DNA of 7,760 bases from assembly GCA_003243865.1 (NCBI GenBank), contig QHBQ01000238.1:1-7760 (forward strand). Reading direction: 5' to 3'. The notes beneath the pieces were generated by a model. That model made no database searches. It saw only the letters and a list, made by a program, of their open reading frames with translations, and was not told where the DNA came from. The stretch's first letter is position 1, and every line of letters begins with the position of its first letter. The position numbers and the translations under genes are program-made. Shown piece after piece: positions 1 to 5,859 of this stretch. The stretch comes from Candidatus Chloroheliales bacterium (GTDB lineage: Bacteria > Chloroflexota > Chloroflexia > QHBQ01).

Positions 1-434
1 ACCACCATCGCCACGGGCCGGTCGGCGATTAGCTGGCGGGCATAATCGGTGATGCCGCTGTAGCGGAACATATAGCCAACACTGTTGATCACGCCTGCCG
101 CTTCGATTGCCGCCAGGCTGCGGCGGGCGGTGTCGAGGTCGAGGCCGAGCGGCTTGGTGGTGAAGATGGCGCAGCCCCGCGCCGCAGCCAGCACCAGTTC
201 ATCAGCGCGAGCAAACGGTGGCAGACAGTCGAATACGGCGTCGAGCTGCTCGCTTGCCAGCATTGCACGGTAATCGGTGTAGAGCCGCGCCTCGCGCCCA
301 GCCGCCAACGCTGCGGCCCGCTCACGGTCTATGTCGCAGAAGGCAACCACACGGGCGGCAGCGCCCAGTTGGTCGAGGCGCTGGAGATACTCGCGAGCAA
401 TGCCGCCGCAGCCGATAAAGCCAATCGTGATCAC
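1..434 (-). CDS. Gfo/Idh/MocA family NAD(P)-dependent oxidoreductase, N-terminal part (C-terminus outside window)
   Basis: This is the first 144 codons of a cytoplasmic dehydrogenase of the Gfo/Idh/MocA family, whose members oxidise or reduce sugars, inositols and related polyols with NAD(P). The protein opens with the Rossmann dinucleotide motif GFIGCGGIA (residues 5-13). An acidic residue follows at the end of the second strand (AFCDID, D34/D36), then CLPPFAR (70-76) and TTKPLG (92-97), which stands where the family usually has EKP, then VGYMFRYS (119-126). The K of that motif (K94) is the conserved catalytic-site lysine. The GTG start at 434-432 is chosen because it overlaps the TGA stop of the upstream aldo/keto reductase in a GTGA arrangement, implying translational coupling. 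Substrate cannot be told from this fragment. The two genes probably act on related carbonyl or sugar substrates; that is inference. Confidence 0.88.
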   Translation of the reverse strand, partial: MITIGFIGCGGIAREYLQRLDQLGAAARVVAFCDIDRERAAALAAGREARLYTDYRAMLASEQLDAVFDCLPPFARADELVLAAARGCAIFTTKPLGLDLDTARRSLAAIEAAGVINSVGYMFRYSGITDYARQLIADRPVAMV

Positions 435-1351
435 GCTGCCCCCTCCTCGTTCAGTTGCCACCGCGCCGCGTAGTAGGTAGCTTCGATGTGCTGATATGTC
501 GCATCATCGAGCGGCGGCTGGGTCGCCAACGCGACGTTCGCGGCCAGGTGCTGCGGGTCGGTGGTGCCAACAATCGCGGTGCTAATCAGGGGATTGGTCA
601 ACACCCAACGCAGCGCCAGGTCAGTGCGCCGCTCTCCTGCTTTCCCTCGCACCCAATCGAGTCGTTGGGCTATATCCCACTTGCTTGCCCAGTCGGGGTG
701 GCTAGGGCGGGCAGGCAGGTCGGCGATGCCGTTGGCAACCGGCTGCTTGACGATAATGCCCATCCCTTGTGCAGCAGCGGCGGGAATCAGTTTCACCCCT
801 GGCTCCTGCTGCAAGATACTGTAGCTTACCTGTAGGGTGGCGAACGATCCTAGTTCGAGCGCCCGCCAGGCCACCTCGCCATCGGCGCTTATCCCGATAT
901 GCCGCACCAGCCCTTCGGCCTGGGCGCGCTGTAGCCCGCGCAACGCTGCGCCATCATCCAGCGCCCACTGCGGCGGGCTATGCAGTTGCACCAGATCGAG
1001 GTATTCAGTGCGCAAGCGGCGCAGGCTGCCCTCGATCATCTGCCGCACGCCAGTCTCCGACCAATCCTCCTCGGCGGCCCAGCCAGTAGTGGTGCGCCGC
1101 TGCTCGCGGCCACACTTGCTCGCCAGCACCACCTGCTCGCGCCGCCCTTGCAGTGCCTCACCGAGCAACGCTTCGCTGTCGCGGTAATCGGGGGCGGTGT
1201 CAAAGAAGTTGATGCCGAGATCGAGCGCCTGCCGGAGCAGCGGCAGGAAGCTATCGGCGGGCGTCATGGCGGCAAAGCCGATCGGCGCGCCGCCGTAGCC
1301 GAGCAGCGACACGGTCAGGCCAGTGTTTCCCAGCGGGCGTTGCGGTAGCAT
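431..1351 (-). CDS. Aldo/keto reductase
   Basis: A 306-residue cytoplasmic NAD(P)H-dependent oxidoreductase of the aldo/keto reductase superfamily, a TIM barrel that reduces aldehydes and ketones or oxidises the alcohols. The catalytic tetrad is visible: D51 and Y56 in INFFDTAPDYRDSE, K79 in VLASKCGRE and H124 in DLVQLHSPP. The nucleotide-binding end is suggested by STAIVGTTDPQHL (257-269). Length is typical of the family, which usually starts with a segment like MLPQRPLGNTGLTVSLLGYG, so the ATG at 1351 is preferred. The frame stays open up to 1555, but that extension has no family similarity and crosses a promoter (1457-1485). A weak purine-rich stretch (AGAAAAGAAGA) lies upstream with long spacing. 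The stop overlaps the GTG of the downstream Gfo/Idh gene. It resembles the plant L-galactose dehydrogenase-like group, but the substrate is unknown. Confidence 0.92.
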   Translation of the reverse strand: MLPQRPLGNTGLTVSLLGYGGAPIGFAAMTPADSFLPLLRQALDLGINFFDTAPDYRDSEALLGEALQGRREQVVLASKCGREQRRTTTGWAAEEDWSETGVRQMIEGSLRRLRTEYLDLVQLHSPPQWALDDGAALRGLQRAQAEGLVRHIGISADGEVAWRALELGSFATLQVSYSILQQEPGVKLIPAAAAQGMGIIVKQPVANGIADLPARPSHPDWASKWDIAQRLDWVRGKAGERRTDLALRWVLTNPLISTAIVGTTDPQHLAANVALATQPPLDDATYQHIEATYYAARWQLNEEGAA

Positions 1352-1387
1352 CGGCGTACGATAATCTTCTTTTCTAAATATGGTTTC

Positions 1388-1399
1388 CCCCAAAAGGGG
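1388..1399 (-). repeat. Hairpin CCCC-TTTT-GGGG in the leader of the reductase operon
   Basis: On the transcribed minus strand this reads CCCC TTTT GGGG, a four-pair G+C stem with a four-base loop, flanked by polypyrimidine CTCCCTTCTTGCCT and GGAAACC. It lies between the proposed transcription start (about 1450) and the ATG at 1351. The C/T-rich context with a central TTTT is typical of dispersed intergenic repeats, but only one copy lies in this window, so copy number elsewhere cannot be judged. Confidence 0.4.
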
Positions 1400-1456
1400 A
1401 GGCAAGAAGGGAGAGTATGCGTCCCTCAGTATCTGCGCGCTTCCCACTCCAAGCGG

Positions 1457-1485
1457 ATTATAGCGGCGAATCCAATTGCCGTCAA
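1457..1485 (-). promoter_or_regulatory. Sigma70-like promoter of the aldo/keto reductase operon
   Basis: Read on the minus strand there is a -35 box TTGACG (1485-1480), a 17-base spacer, and a perfect -10 box TATAAT (1462-1457). This matches the consensus at 11 of 12 positions with the ideal spacing. Transcription would begin near 1450, giving a leader of about 100 bases before the ATG at 1351. This placement argues that the open frame upstream of 1351 is not translated. Confidence 0.75.
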
Positions 1486-1497
1486 CAATGTGGGCCA

Positions 1498-1518
1498 GGG
1501 CGCAATGAATTTGCGCCC
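1498..1518. repeat. Palindromic dispersed-type repeat (GGGCGCAA-N5-TTGCGCCC)
   Basis: An 8-bp perfect inverted repeat, GGGCGCAA / TTGCGCCC, encloses the loop TGAAT and is followed by CTAC. From general knowledge this pattern (GTAGGGGCGCAAATTCATTGCGCCC on the other strand, split here by position 1510) resembles small palindromes scattered in multiple copies between genes of Chloroflexota, cyanobacteria and gut bacteria. It lies just upstream of the -35 box of the reductase operon and abuts the broken 5' edge of the GAF remnant. Only one copy is seen here, so its repetitive nature is inferred. Confidence 0.5.
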
Positions 1519-1529
1519 CTACAATTGAC

Positions 1530-1823
1530 CTGTTCCTCACCAGCGGCATCAGCAAAGAGCAGCGCGAGCAGATGGGCGAACTACCGCGCGGTCACGGCCT
1601 GCTCGGCGTGCTGATCAAGGAGGGCAGGCCGATCCGCATCCCCAACATTAGTAAGGACCCGCGCAGCGTCGGTTTCCCGCCCAACCAGCCGCCGATGGTC
1701 ACACTGCTGGGTATGCCGATTCAATATATGGGCCGTGTGGTCGGCGATCTCTACCTTGCAGATTCCATAAAAGAGAACCCAGCGCGAGAGGCAGCCAGGT
1801 TCTCCACTATGCTAATGCTGTAG
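1530..1823 (+). pseudogene. GAF-domain remnant of a DevS/DosT-like sensor histidine kinase
   Basis: The frame from 1530 gives LFLTSGISKEQREQ, then MGELPRGHGLLGVLIKEGRP, then a stretch with ISKDPRSVGFPP, PPMVTLLGMPI and GRVVGDLYLAD. This is the second half of a GAF ligand-binding domain, very like those in DevS/DosT-type kinases, where (L/I)PxGxGLLGVLI, SVGFPPxHPPM and GxLYLTD are hallmarks. An in-frame TGA at 1506-1508, inside the palindromic repeat, stops the frame upstream. After GDLYLAD the sequence becomes unlike the family and ends in TAG at 1821-1823, with no dimerisation (DHp) or ATPase domain. The first half of the GAF domain and the kinase core are missing. It is therefore a decayed fragment rather than a functional 83-residue protein starting at the ATG 1572, although a truncated expressed product cannot be excluded. 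Confidence 0.82.
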
Positions 1824-1830
1824 CGGCAAA

Positions 1831-2997
1831 CTAACGCCGACGGTTGACCAGTCTACCCTGTAGCATGAAACCGCCGACCAGCAGCACGATAGCAATAATA
1901 GCAATGCTCAGTGGCAGTGAGCTATCGGCATTACCCGTAGTTGGCATCGTGTTGCTAGTACCCGACGAACTAGCGGAGCTACCCGCCATACTGCCGCTAC
2001 CCGATGTGCTGCTCCCACTCATCACTTCGCTGGGAGTAGGGGCGGTCATGCCGCTATCGTTTGCCATTGCGGGCATAGCCGGGTTGTTGAGCATGATGCT
2101 GACCTGCCCCGGCTTAGATCCGTCAATCGGGGTGTGGTCGTTGCTAACGGGCTCGACGATGAGGTTGTACTTGCCGCTGGGCCAGGCGCTGAGGTCAACC
2201 GGAATGGTGTTGCTGCCGGGCATCCCAATCATCCCGCCCATGCTCATCCCGCCTGACATATTGCCGCCAGCCATGGTCTCGGTTGTAGTCATCGCCATCC
2301 CACTACTCATGGTCTCGGTTGCGGTCATCGCCATCCCGCCACCCATGTTCATCGAGCCACCCATGCTCGCGCCTTTGCTGCTGACGATGACGTGATAGTG
2401 GCCATAGCCAGTAATGTTCGGCTTGCCTTCAAGGTCCAGTGAGGGAGTGAAGTTGGTGGGCTGAACTTCGATGGTAAATTTGGGGCCGACGGTCGCTTCC
2501 TTGGCAGGGGAGTTAATCGCCACTTCGGGCTTGCCTGCGACACTGGCCGGGGATAGGGCGGGCTTAGGGTTGGTTGGCTGGTAGTCAATGCGTACCTGAA
2601 CGGCAGTATCCATCATATCTACGTGCGTGTTGCTGGCGAGGTCGAAGATGAGCGTGTGTGGTCCTGGCTTGACCCCCTCACCAGGCAGGGTAAAGCTGGC
2701 ACTGGTGTAGAAGTTGAACAGCACGCCCATGCTCGCGTTGTCGAGCATCACATGGATGTGACCCTCACCAGCTTTGTCGGGGAGGCCGACATCCTGGGCA
2801 GAGATGGTGAAGTTGGATACCTGCACCGTAACCGGAATGTCGGTGCTGGTAATAGTTGCCCCATCGCTGGGGGAGATGACCTTGATGTTGGGCCTCGTCT
2901 GGGCCAGCGTGTGGCTAAAGCCGGTCATCCCCAGCAGCAAGGCCAATACCGCCAGACTCAGGACGATCTTGAACTGCCTGTACCTCTTGATTTGCAT
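1831..2997 (-). CDS. Secreted, LPxTG-like anchored Met/His-rich protein with two GxGHxHV domains
   Basis: A 388-residue exported protein. It begins with a basic n-region (MQIKRYRQFK) and a hydrophobic core (11-27), probably cleaved near SHTLA-Q (around residue 32). Two related beta-rich Ig-like domains follow. Domain A (about 35-137) has SPSDGATI, VSNF, GEGHIHV (77-83), PGPHTLIF and SNTH. Domain B (about 157-303) has NSPAKEATV, PTNF, GYGHYHV (197-203), SGKYNLIV and SNDHTP. Domain B is interrupted after the HYH motif by a segment (212-259) with 14 methionines in about 48 residues. The C-terminal part is a Ser/Gly linker, then MPTTG (351-355), a transmembrane helix (about 361-380) and the basic tail RLVNRRR, the layout of a sortase signal with M replacing L. 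The start at 2997 is fixed by AGGAGG nine bases upstream. The His and Met clusters suggest surface metal (perhaps copper) binding; this is inference, and no enzyme motif is visible. Confidence 0.85.
   Translation of the reverse strand: MQIKRYRQFKIVLSLAVLALLLGMTGFSHTLAQTRPNIKVISPSDGATITSTDIPVTVQVSNFTISAQDVGLPDKAGEGHIHVMLDNASMGVLFNFYTSASFTLPGEGVKPGPHTLIFDLASNTHVDMMDTAVQVRIDYQPTNPKPALSPASVAGKPEVAINSPAKEATVGPKFTIEVQPTNFTPSLDLEGKPNITGYGHYHVIVSSKGASMGGSMNMGGGMAMTATETMSSGMAMTTTETMAGGNMSGGMSMGGMIGMPGSNTIPVDLSAWPSGKYNLIVEPVSNDHTPIDGSKPGQVSIMLNNPAMPAMANDSGMTAPTPSEVMSGSSTSGSGSMAGSSASSSGTSNTMPTTGNADSSLPLSIAIIAIVLLVGGFMLQGRLVNRRR
2272..2337 (-). repeat. In-frame 36-bp tandem repeat coding for Met/Thr-rich units
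   Basis: Two 30-base blocks (2272-2301 and 2308-2337) differ at only two positions and are offset by 36 bases, so the protein repeats a 12-residue unit: GMAMTATETMSS then GMAMTTTETMAG. This lies in the methionine-rich insert of the surface protein and shows that the insert grew by in-frame duplication. Confidence 0.8.
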
Positions 2998-3006
2998 AAA
3001 CTCTTT

Positions 3007-3012
3007 CCTCCT
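3007..3012 (-). promoter_or_regulatory. Ribosome binding site deciding the start of the Met/His-rich surface protein
   Basis: On the minus strand AGGAGG lies nine bases before the ATG at 2997. This favours that start, which immediately opens a signal peptide, over the in-frame start at 3081, whose extra 28 residues would precede and spoil the signal sequence. Confidence 0.85.
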
Positions 3013-3029
3013 TTTATGGTTGCCGCTAA

Positions 3030-3077
3030 ACCCAAAGTTGGGTGTGTAGCAGTACAGATAGAGGGCGCGTTCGCCCT
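3030..3077. promoter_or_regulatory. Two palindromes in the divergent control region between the surface protein and the sigma factor
   Basis: The 146-base gap between the divergent genes contains ACCCAA-AG-TTGGGT (3030-3043) and AGGGCG-CGTT-CGCCCT (3062-3077), both perfect six-pair inverted repeats. ACCCAA recurs at 3080-3085. They could be operators or leader hairpins of the minus-strand gene. No convincing -35/-10 pair was found for either gene, which would fit control by alternative sigma factors such as the one encoded next door, but that is a guess. Confidence 0.4.
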
Positions 3078-3143
3078 TCACCCAATTAGACGCGCTCAGT
3101 TGCCCAAATCTTACCGCTATCTGGGAGCCAATTTAAGAATCCG

Positions 3144-3776
3144 ATGGAAGCTATCGAGCAGTTTGAACGAACTAATGAAGATTGGCTTGGTTGCCTGCAC
3201 GAGCCAGGTGACCGCCGCGAGGCGGCGCTTGCCGATCTGCGCCGCCTGATCATTGCGGGCCTACCTTATGCCCTCGCTAGTTGGCTTTCTGCTACTGACC
3301 CCCACTTCGCGGCGTTGGCCGAGGACATTGCCCAGGAGACGCTGCTACGAGTGCTGGACAGCCTGGACACCTTTGCGGGGCGCAGCCGCTTCACCACCTG
3401 GGCGCAGAAGATCGCGGTTAACCTGGCAATTAGCGAACTGCGCAAGCGGCGCTGGCAGGATGTTTCGCTAGAGCAACTCGTAGCAGATGGGATGCAAATT
3501 AGCGCAGCATCCACTAGCGACCCGCAGATAACTGCCGAGCAGCGGGTGATGCTGATAATGGTGGGGAGGATGATGAATGAGGAGCTAACAGAACGGCAAC
3601 GCCTGGCGTTGATTGCAACCATGGTGAAGGGGATGCCTCTGGAGGAAGCGGCGCGAAGGCTGGATACCAACCGCAACGCTCTGTACAAGTTGCTGCACGA
3701 TGCCCGCCTGCGGCTCAAGAGTCGCATTGCCCTCGAGGGGCTCACCATCGAGGAGATACTAGCCAGCTTCGGGTAA
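3144..3776 (+). CDS. ECF-type sigma-70 family RNA polymerase sigma factor
   Basis: A 210-residue sigma factor with only regions 2 and 4, as in extracytoplasmic-function sigma factors. Region 2 covers about residues 29-105 and shows DIAQETLLRVLDSLDTF then GRSRFTTWAQKIAVNLAISE followed by LRKRRW, the classic core-binding and -10 recognition segment. A poorly conserved linker (106-130) follows. Region 4 (about 131-195) includes LTERQRLALIATMVKGMPLE and a helix-turn-helix, EAARRLDTNRNALYKLLHDA, that would read the -35 element. The C-terminus has a short extra helix (GLTIEEILASFG). The ATG at 3144 has only a weak upstream GGGAG at long distance. The gene is followed after 38 bases by a small zinc-finger gene, the common layout of an ECF factor with a zinc anti-sigma partner, and is divergent from the surface protein gene, a plausible target. 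ECF subgroup is not determined. Confidence 0.92.
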   Translation: MEAIEQFERTNEDWLGCLHEPGDRREAALADLRRLIIAGLPYALASWLSATDPHFAALAEDIAQETLLRVLDSLDTFAGRSRFTTWAQKIAVNLAISELRKRRWQDVSLEQLVADGMQISAASTSDPQITAEQRVMLIMVGRMMNEELTERQRLALIATMVKGMPLEEAARRLDTNRNALYKLLHDARLRLKSRIALEGLTIEEILASFG

Positions 3777-3814
3777 GAATTGGCCCGTCCCCAGCGTCAG
3801 GTAGAGTGCAGATT

Positions 3815-4141
3815 ATGAGAAACCACAAAGAAAAGTCTAATAATTGGCTAGTTGAACTAGCAAATCGCCTAATGTGGTGGAAGCGGCCAAAGAACCCGCC
3901 CTTCGACGTTCAGACGGCGCGAAACATGGTGCAGATGGTAGCGCTGACCGAGGCTACAGAGTATAGCTGCGCGGATGCTTACCAGCTGCTCGACAAGTTC
4001 GCTGAAGCGGTCGCCAGCGGTGAGAACGTTGCGGCCCTGATGCCGCTGGTGTATCGTCATCTTGAACTGTGCCAGGATTGCCGTGAAGAGTTCGAGGCTC
4101 TCCTACGGGTGGTGCTGGCGAGCAGAGATTCATCAGGCTGA
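3815..4141 (+). CDS. Small HxxxCxxC zinc-finger protein, putative anti-sigma factor
   Basis: A 108-residue soluble protein. Its C-terminal half carries C52 (EYSCADAYQLLDKF) and then H82-x3-C86-x2-C89 (YRHLELCQDCREE), the spacing of the zf-HC2/ZAS zinc-binding domain of anti-sigma factors that hold ECF sigma factors through a zinc-coordinated helical fold. There is no transmembrane segment or output domain, so if it is an anti-sigma factor it would act in the cytoplasm and sense directly, perhaps by zinc loss or thiol oxidation as in the RsrA type. The N-terminal part (1-50) is Trp/Lys-rich (WWKRPKNPP) and unrecognised. The ATG at 3815 is preferred over an in-frame GTG at 3806 because AGGTAGAG sits eight bases upstream of the ATG. 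It lies 38 bases after the sigma gene, probably in the same transcript. Function is inferred from motif plus neighbour. Confidence 0.72.
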   Translation: MRNHKEKSNNWLVELANRLMWWKRPKNPPFDVQTARNMVQMVALTEATEYSCADAYQLLDKFAEAVASGENVAALMPLVYRHLELCQDCREEFEALLRVVLASRDSSG

Positions 4142-4197
4142 GGTGGCGAATGACACTGGTTTTGCTTTGTTGTGGCACACAGAGCCAGGGTTGGAGT

Positions 4198-4283
4198 GCG
4201 ATCACGCGGCCAAAGTGAGCTACTATAGGATGTTCGCTACTTCGACCTGCGCCGTAGCAGTAGCCAGTGGGTAGCGTGATCGC
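4198..4283. other. Nested inverted repeats between convergent genes (possible structured RNA or bidirectional terminator)
   Basis: The gap between the zinc-finger gene and the convergent flavoprotein holds three nested complementary pairs. The outer pair is GCGATCACGC (4198-4207) with GCGTGATCGC (4274-4283), ten perfect base pairs. The middle pair is GCTACT (4219-4224) with AGTAGC (4259-4264). The inner pair is GCTAC (4236-4240) with GTAGC (4254-4258). They would fold into one long interrupted hairpin of 86 bases. There is no T-run on either strand, so a standard intrinsic terminator is not shown. It could be a bidirectional 3' end structure, a small RNA or remains of an insertion. Confidence 0.4.
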
Positions 4284-4330
4284 CGCCAACATCACCAACC
4301 ACCGCCCCGGCCTTTCCACCGAGCAAAGAG

Positions 4331-5800
4331 TTACGCTTCACCATCAGAGGCGATGAAGCGCTTGCCCAGCACCTGGCGGTTTGCCAGGCTAAGGGTGGGA
4401 TAGGCATGGATGGTCAATGCCGCCAGACCAGGATTGAGCCGGTTCTTCATCACTATGGCAAACTCGTGAATTAGCTCACCCGCCGCTGGTCCCAGGATGT
4501 GTGCGCCCAGCAGGCGTACCGCGAGCGGGCTACCAGCTACTCCCCTCGTGGTAATCAGTTTGAGCATTCCCTCAGTGTGCCCATCAGTGCGGGCACGGTC
4601 AATCTGGCTGAACTTAAGCCGGGTAACAATCACCTCACCATGAGCCGCTCGGGCCTCTGTCTCGGTCAGGCCGAGGTGAGCTAGTTCGGGGTCGGTAAAA
4701 GTCACCCAGGGTAGCACCCGGTAGTCGCGCTTCTGCTTGCCACCCAGGATGTTCTGCGCTACGAAGCGGCCCTCCTGCTCGGCGACATGGGTGAAATAGT
4801 AGGGGCCAGCGATGTCGCCTGCCGCCCAGATATTGGCTGCACTCGTGCGTAGCCTGGCATCAATCCCAATGCCCTTCACTCTACCATTCTCCCACGCGAG
4901 TTCGACCCCGGCCGCCTCGAGGTTCAGTGCCTCGATATTAGGCGTGCGTCCCATTGCCGCTAGCACGACCTCGGCATGAACCTGCGACGACGCGCCGTTT
5001 ACCTTAACCGTGATTACCTTCTCCCCCTGCTGCTCTTCGACACGCTCAAGCACAGCGTTGGTCAGCACGGTGACACCTTCAGCCTCAAGGTATTGTTGCA
5101 ACATGGAGGCGAGTTCAGCATCTTCACGAGGCAGGATTTGTTCATGGCGCTGCACAATAGTTACTTTACTGCCAAAGCGGGTGAACATTTGGCTGAACTC
5201 GGCGGCTATAGGCCCACCACCGATGATTAGCAGTGAGCGCGGCAGCTGCTTCAGTTCGAGGAAATTTTCGTTGGTTACCAGCTCATTATTGTTCAGACCA
5301 GGGACAGCGGGTAGGGCAGGCCTGGAGCCGGTGGTTATCGCAAACTTTTCCGCAGTGTATGTGCGTGAACCGACCTGGATGGTATGGGAGTCAAGAAAGC
5401 GAGCCTCACCCCAGATAAGTTCCACGCCCATGTCGGTAAATATGGCGGGCGAGTCGTCCTCCTCAGCAATTTGCTCAATTACAGCGCGGGTGTGTTTGAG
5501 CGCGGCGGCGAAGTCCAGGCTAGCGCCATCAACCCTGATGCCACGTTCGCCCGCATCATGCCTGATCTGATGATAAAGCCGGGCAGTCGCAAGTAGGGTC
5601 TTACTTGGTATGCAACCAGTGTAGAGGCAATCTCCGCCGATTTTACCGGTCTCCCGCTCGACCATGGCAACCCGCACTTTGCCTTTGCTTAGGTAGCGAA
5701 GGGCCTTGGCGATGGTGAGGCCAGCAGTGCCTGCGCCAATAACGATCACATCGAAGTCGAAATGACTTTGCCCCTCCTCACCGCTACTACGCCTAGCCAT
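4331..5800 (-). CDS. FAD-dependent pyridine nucleotide-disulfide oxidoreductase (mercuric reductase / lipoamide dehydrogenase-like)
   Basis: A 489-residue cytoplasmic flavoprotein of the class I disulfide reductase family. In order: FAD-binding VIVIGAGTAGL (19-29); redox-active disulfide GGDCLYTGCIPSK (C58, C63); ITTGSRP; NAD(P)-binding IIGGGPIAAEF (192-202) with VTIVQR at the end of the second strand; AAMGRTPN (281-288); second FAD contact IWAAGDIAG (324-332); and the dimerisation domain from about 365 (WVTFTDPELAHLGLTE). The C-terminal motif is HAYPTLSL (465-472), whereas lipoamide dehydrogenase has HAHPTLSE. The catalytic His and its Glu partner are thus Tyr467 and Leu472, so true lipoamide dehydrogenase activity is unlikely. 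No heavy-metal-associated domain and no C-terminal Cys-Cys pair of MerA are present. The start at 5800 is chosen over 5806 because AAGGAG lies eight bases upstream of 5800 but only two from 5806. It is divergent from the peroxiredoxin-like gene, a possible redox partner. Confidence 0.92.
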   Translation of the reverse strand: MARRSSGEEGQSHFDFDVIVIGAGTAGLTIAKALRYLSKGKVRVAMVERETGKIGGDCLYTGCIPSKTLLATARLYHQIRHDAGERGIRVDGASLDFAAALKHTRAVIEQIAEEDDSPAIFTDMGVELIWGEARFLDSHTIQVGSRTYTAEKFAITTGSRPALPAVPGLNNNELVTNENFLELKQLPRSLLIIGGGPIAAEFSQMFTRFGSKVTIVQRHEQILPREDAELASMLQQYLEAEGVTVLTNAVLERVEEQQGEKVITVKVNGASSQVHAEVVLAAMGRTPNIEALNLEAAGVELAWENGRVKGIGIDARLRTSAANIWAAGDIAGPYYFTHVAEQEGRFVAQNILGGKQKRDYRVLPWVTFTDPELAHLGLTETEARAAHGEVIVTRLKFSQIDRARTDGHTEGMLKLITTRGVAGSPLAVRLLGAHILGPAAGELIHEFAIVMKNRLNPGLAALTIHAYPTLSLANRQVLGKRFIASDGEA

Positions 5801-5859
5801 AGACATTGCTCCTTTTCACCGACCTTACCCATATCAGCTTTTAGAATGATCTCCTGCTG

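Noticed and set aside
1352..1555. N-terminal extension of the aldo/keto reductase by 68 residues
   Set aside because: The extension crosses a strong promoter and a palindromic repeat and has no aldo/keto reductase similarity; the family start motif begins at the ATG 1351.
1844..2395. 183-codon open frame on the plus strand, opposite the surface protein
   Set aside because: It is a low-complexity mirror of the Met/Gly-rich coding sequence on the other strand, rich in Ile/Pro/Leu without any domain or good ribosome site.
2998..3081. 28-residue N-terminal extension of the surface protein
   Set aside because: It would mask the signal peptide, and an ideal AGGAGG lies in front of the ATG at 2997.
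2623..3249. 208-codon plus-strand open frame
   Set aside because: It overlaps the surface protein antisense and runs into the sigma gene in another frame; its translation resembles no protein family.
3266..3748. 160-codon minus-strand open frame inside the sigma factor gene
   Set aside because: It is antisense to clear sigma regions 2 and 4, Arg/Ser-rich and without domain features.
4062..4274. 70-codon open frame overlapping the end of the zinc-finger gene
   Set aside because: It is out of frame with the zinc-finger gene, has no ribosome site and no recognisable domain.
5010..5570. 186-codon plus-strand open frame antisense to the flavoprotein
   Set aside because: It is fully inside a well-supported disulfide reductase and Ser/Arg-rich without motifs.
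4331..5800. Calling the flavoprotein merA or lpdA
   Set aside because: MerA's C-terminal Cys pair and metal-binding N-terminal domain are absent, and lipoamide dehydrogenase's His-Glu pair is replaced.
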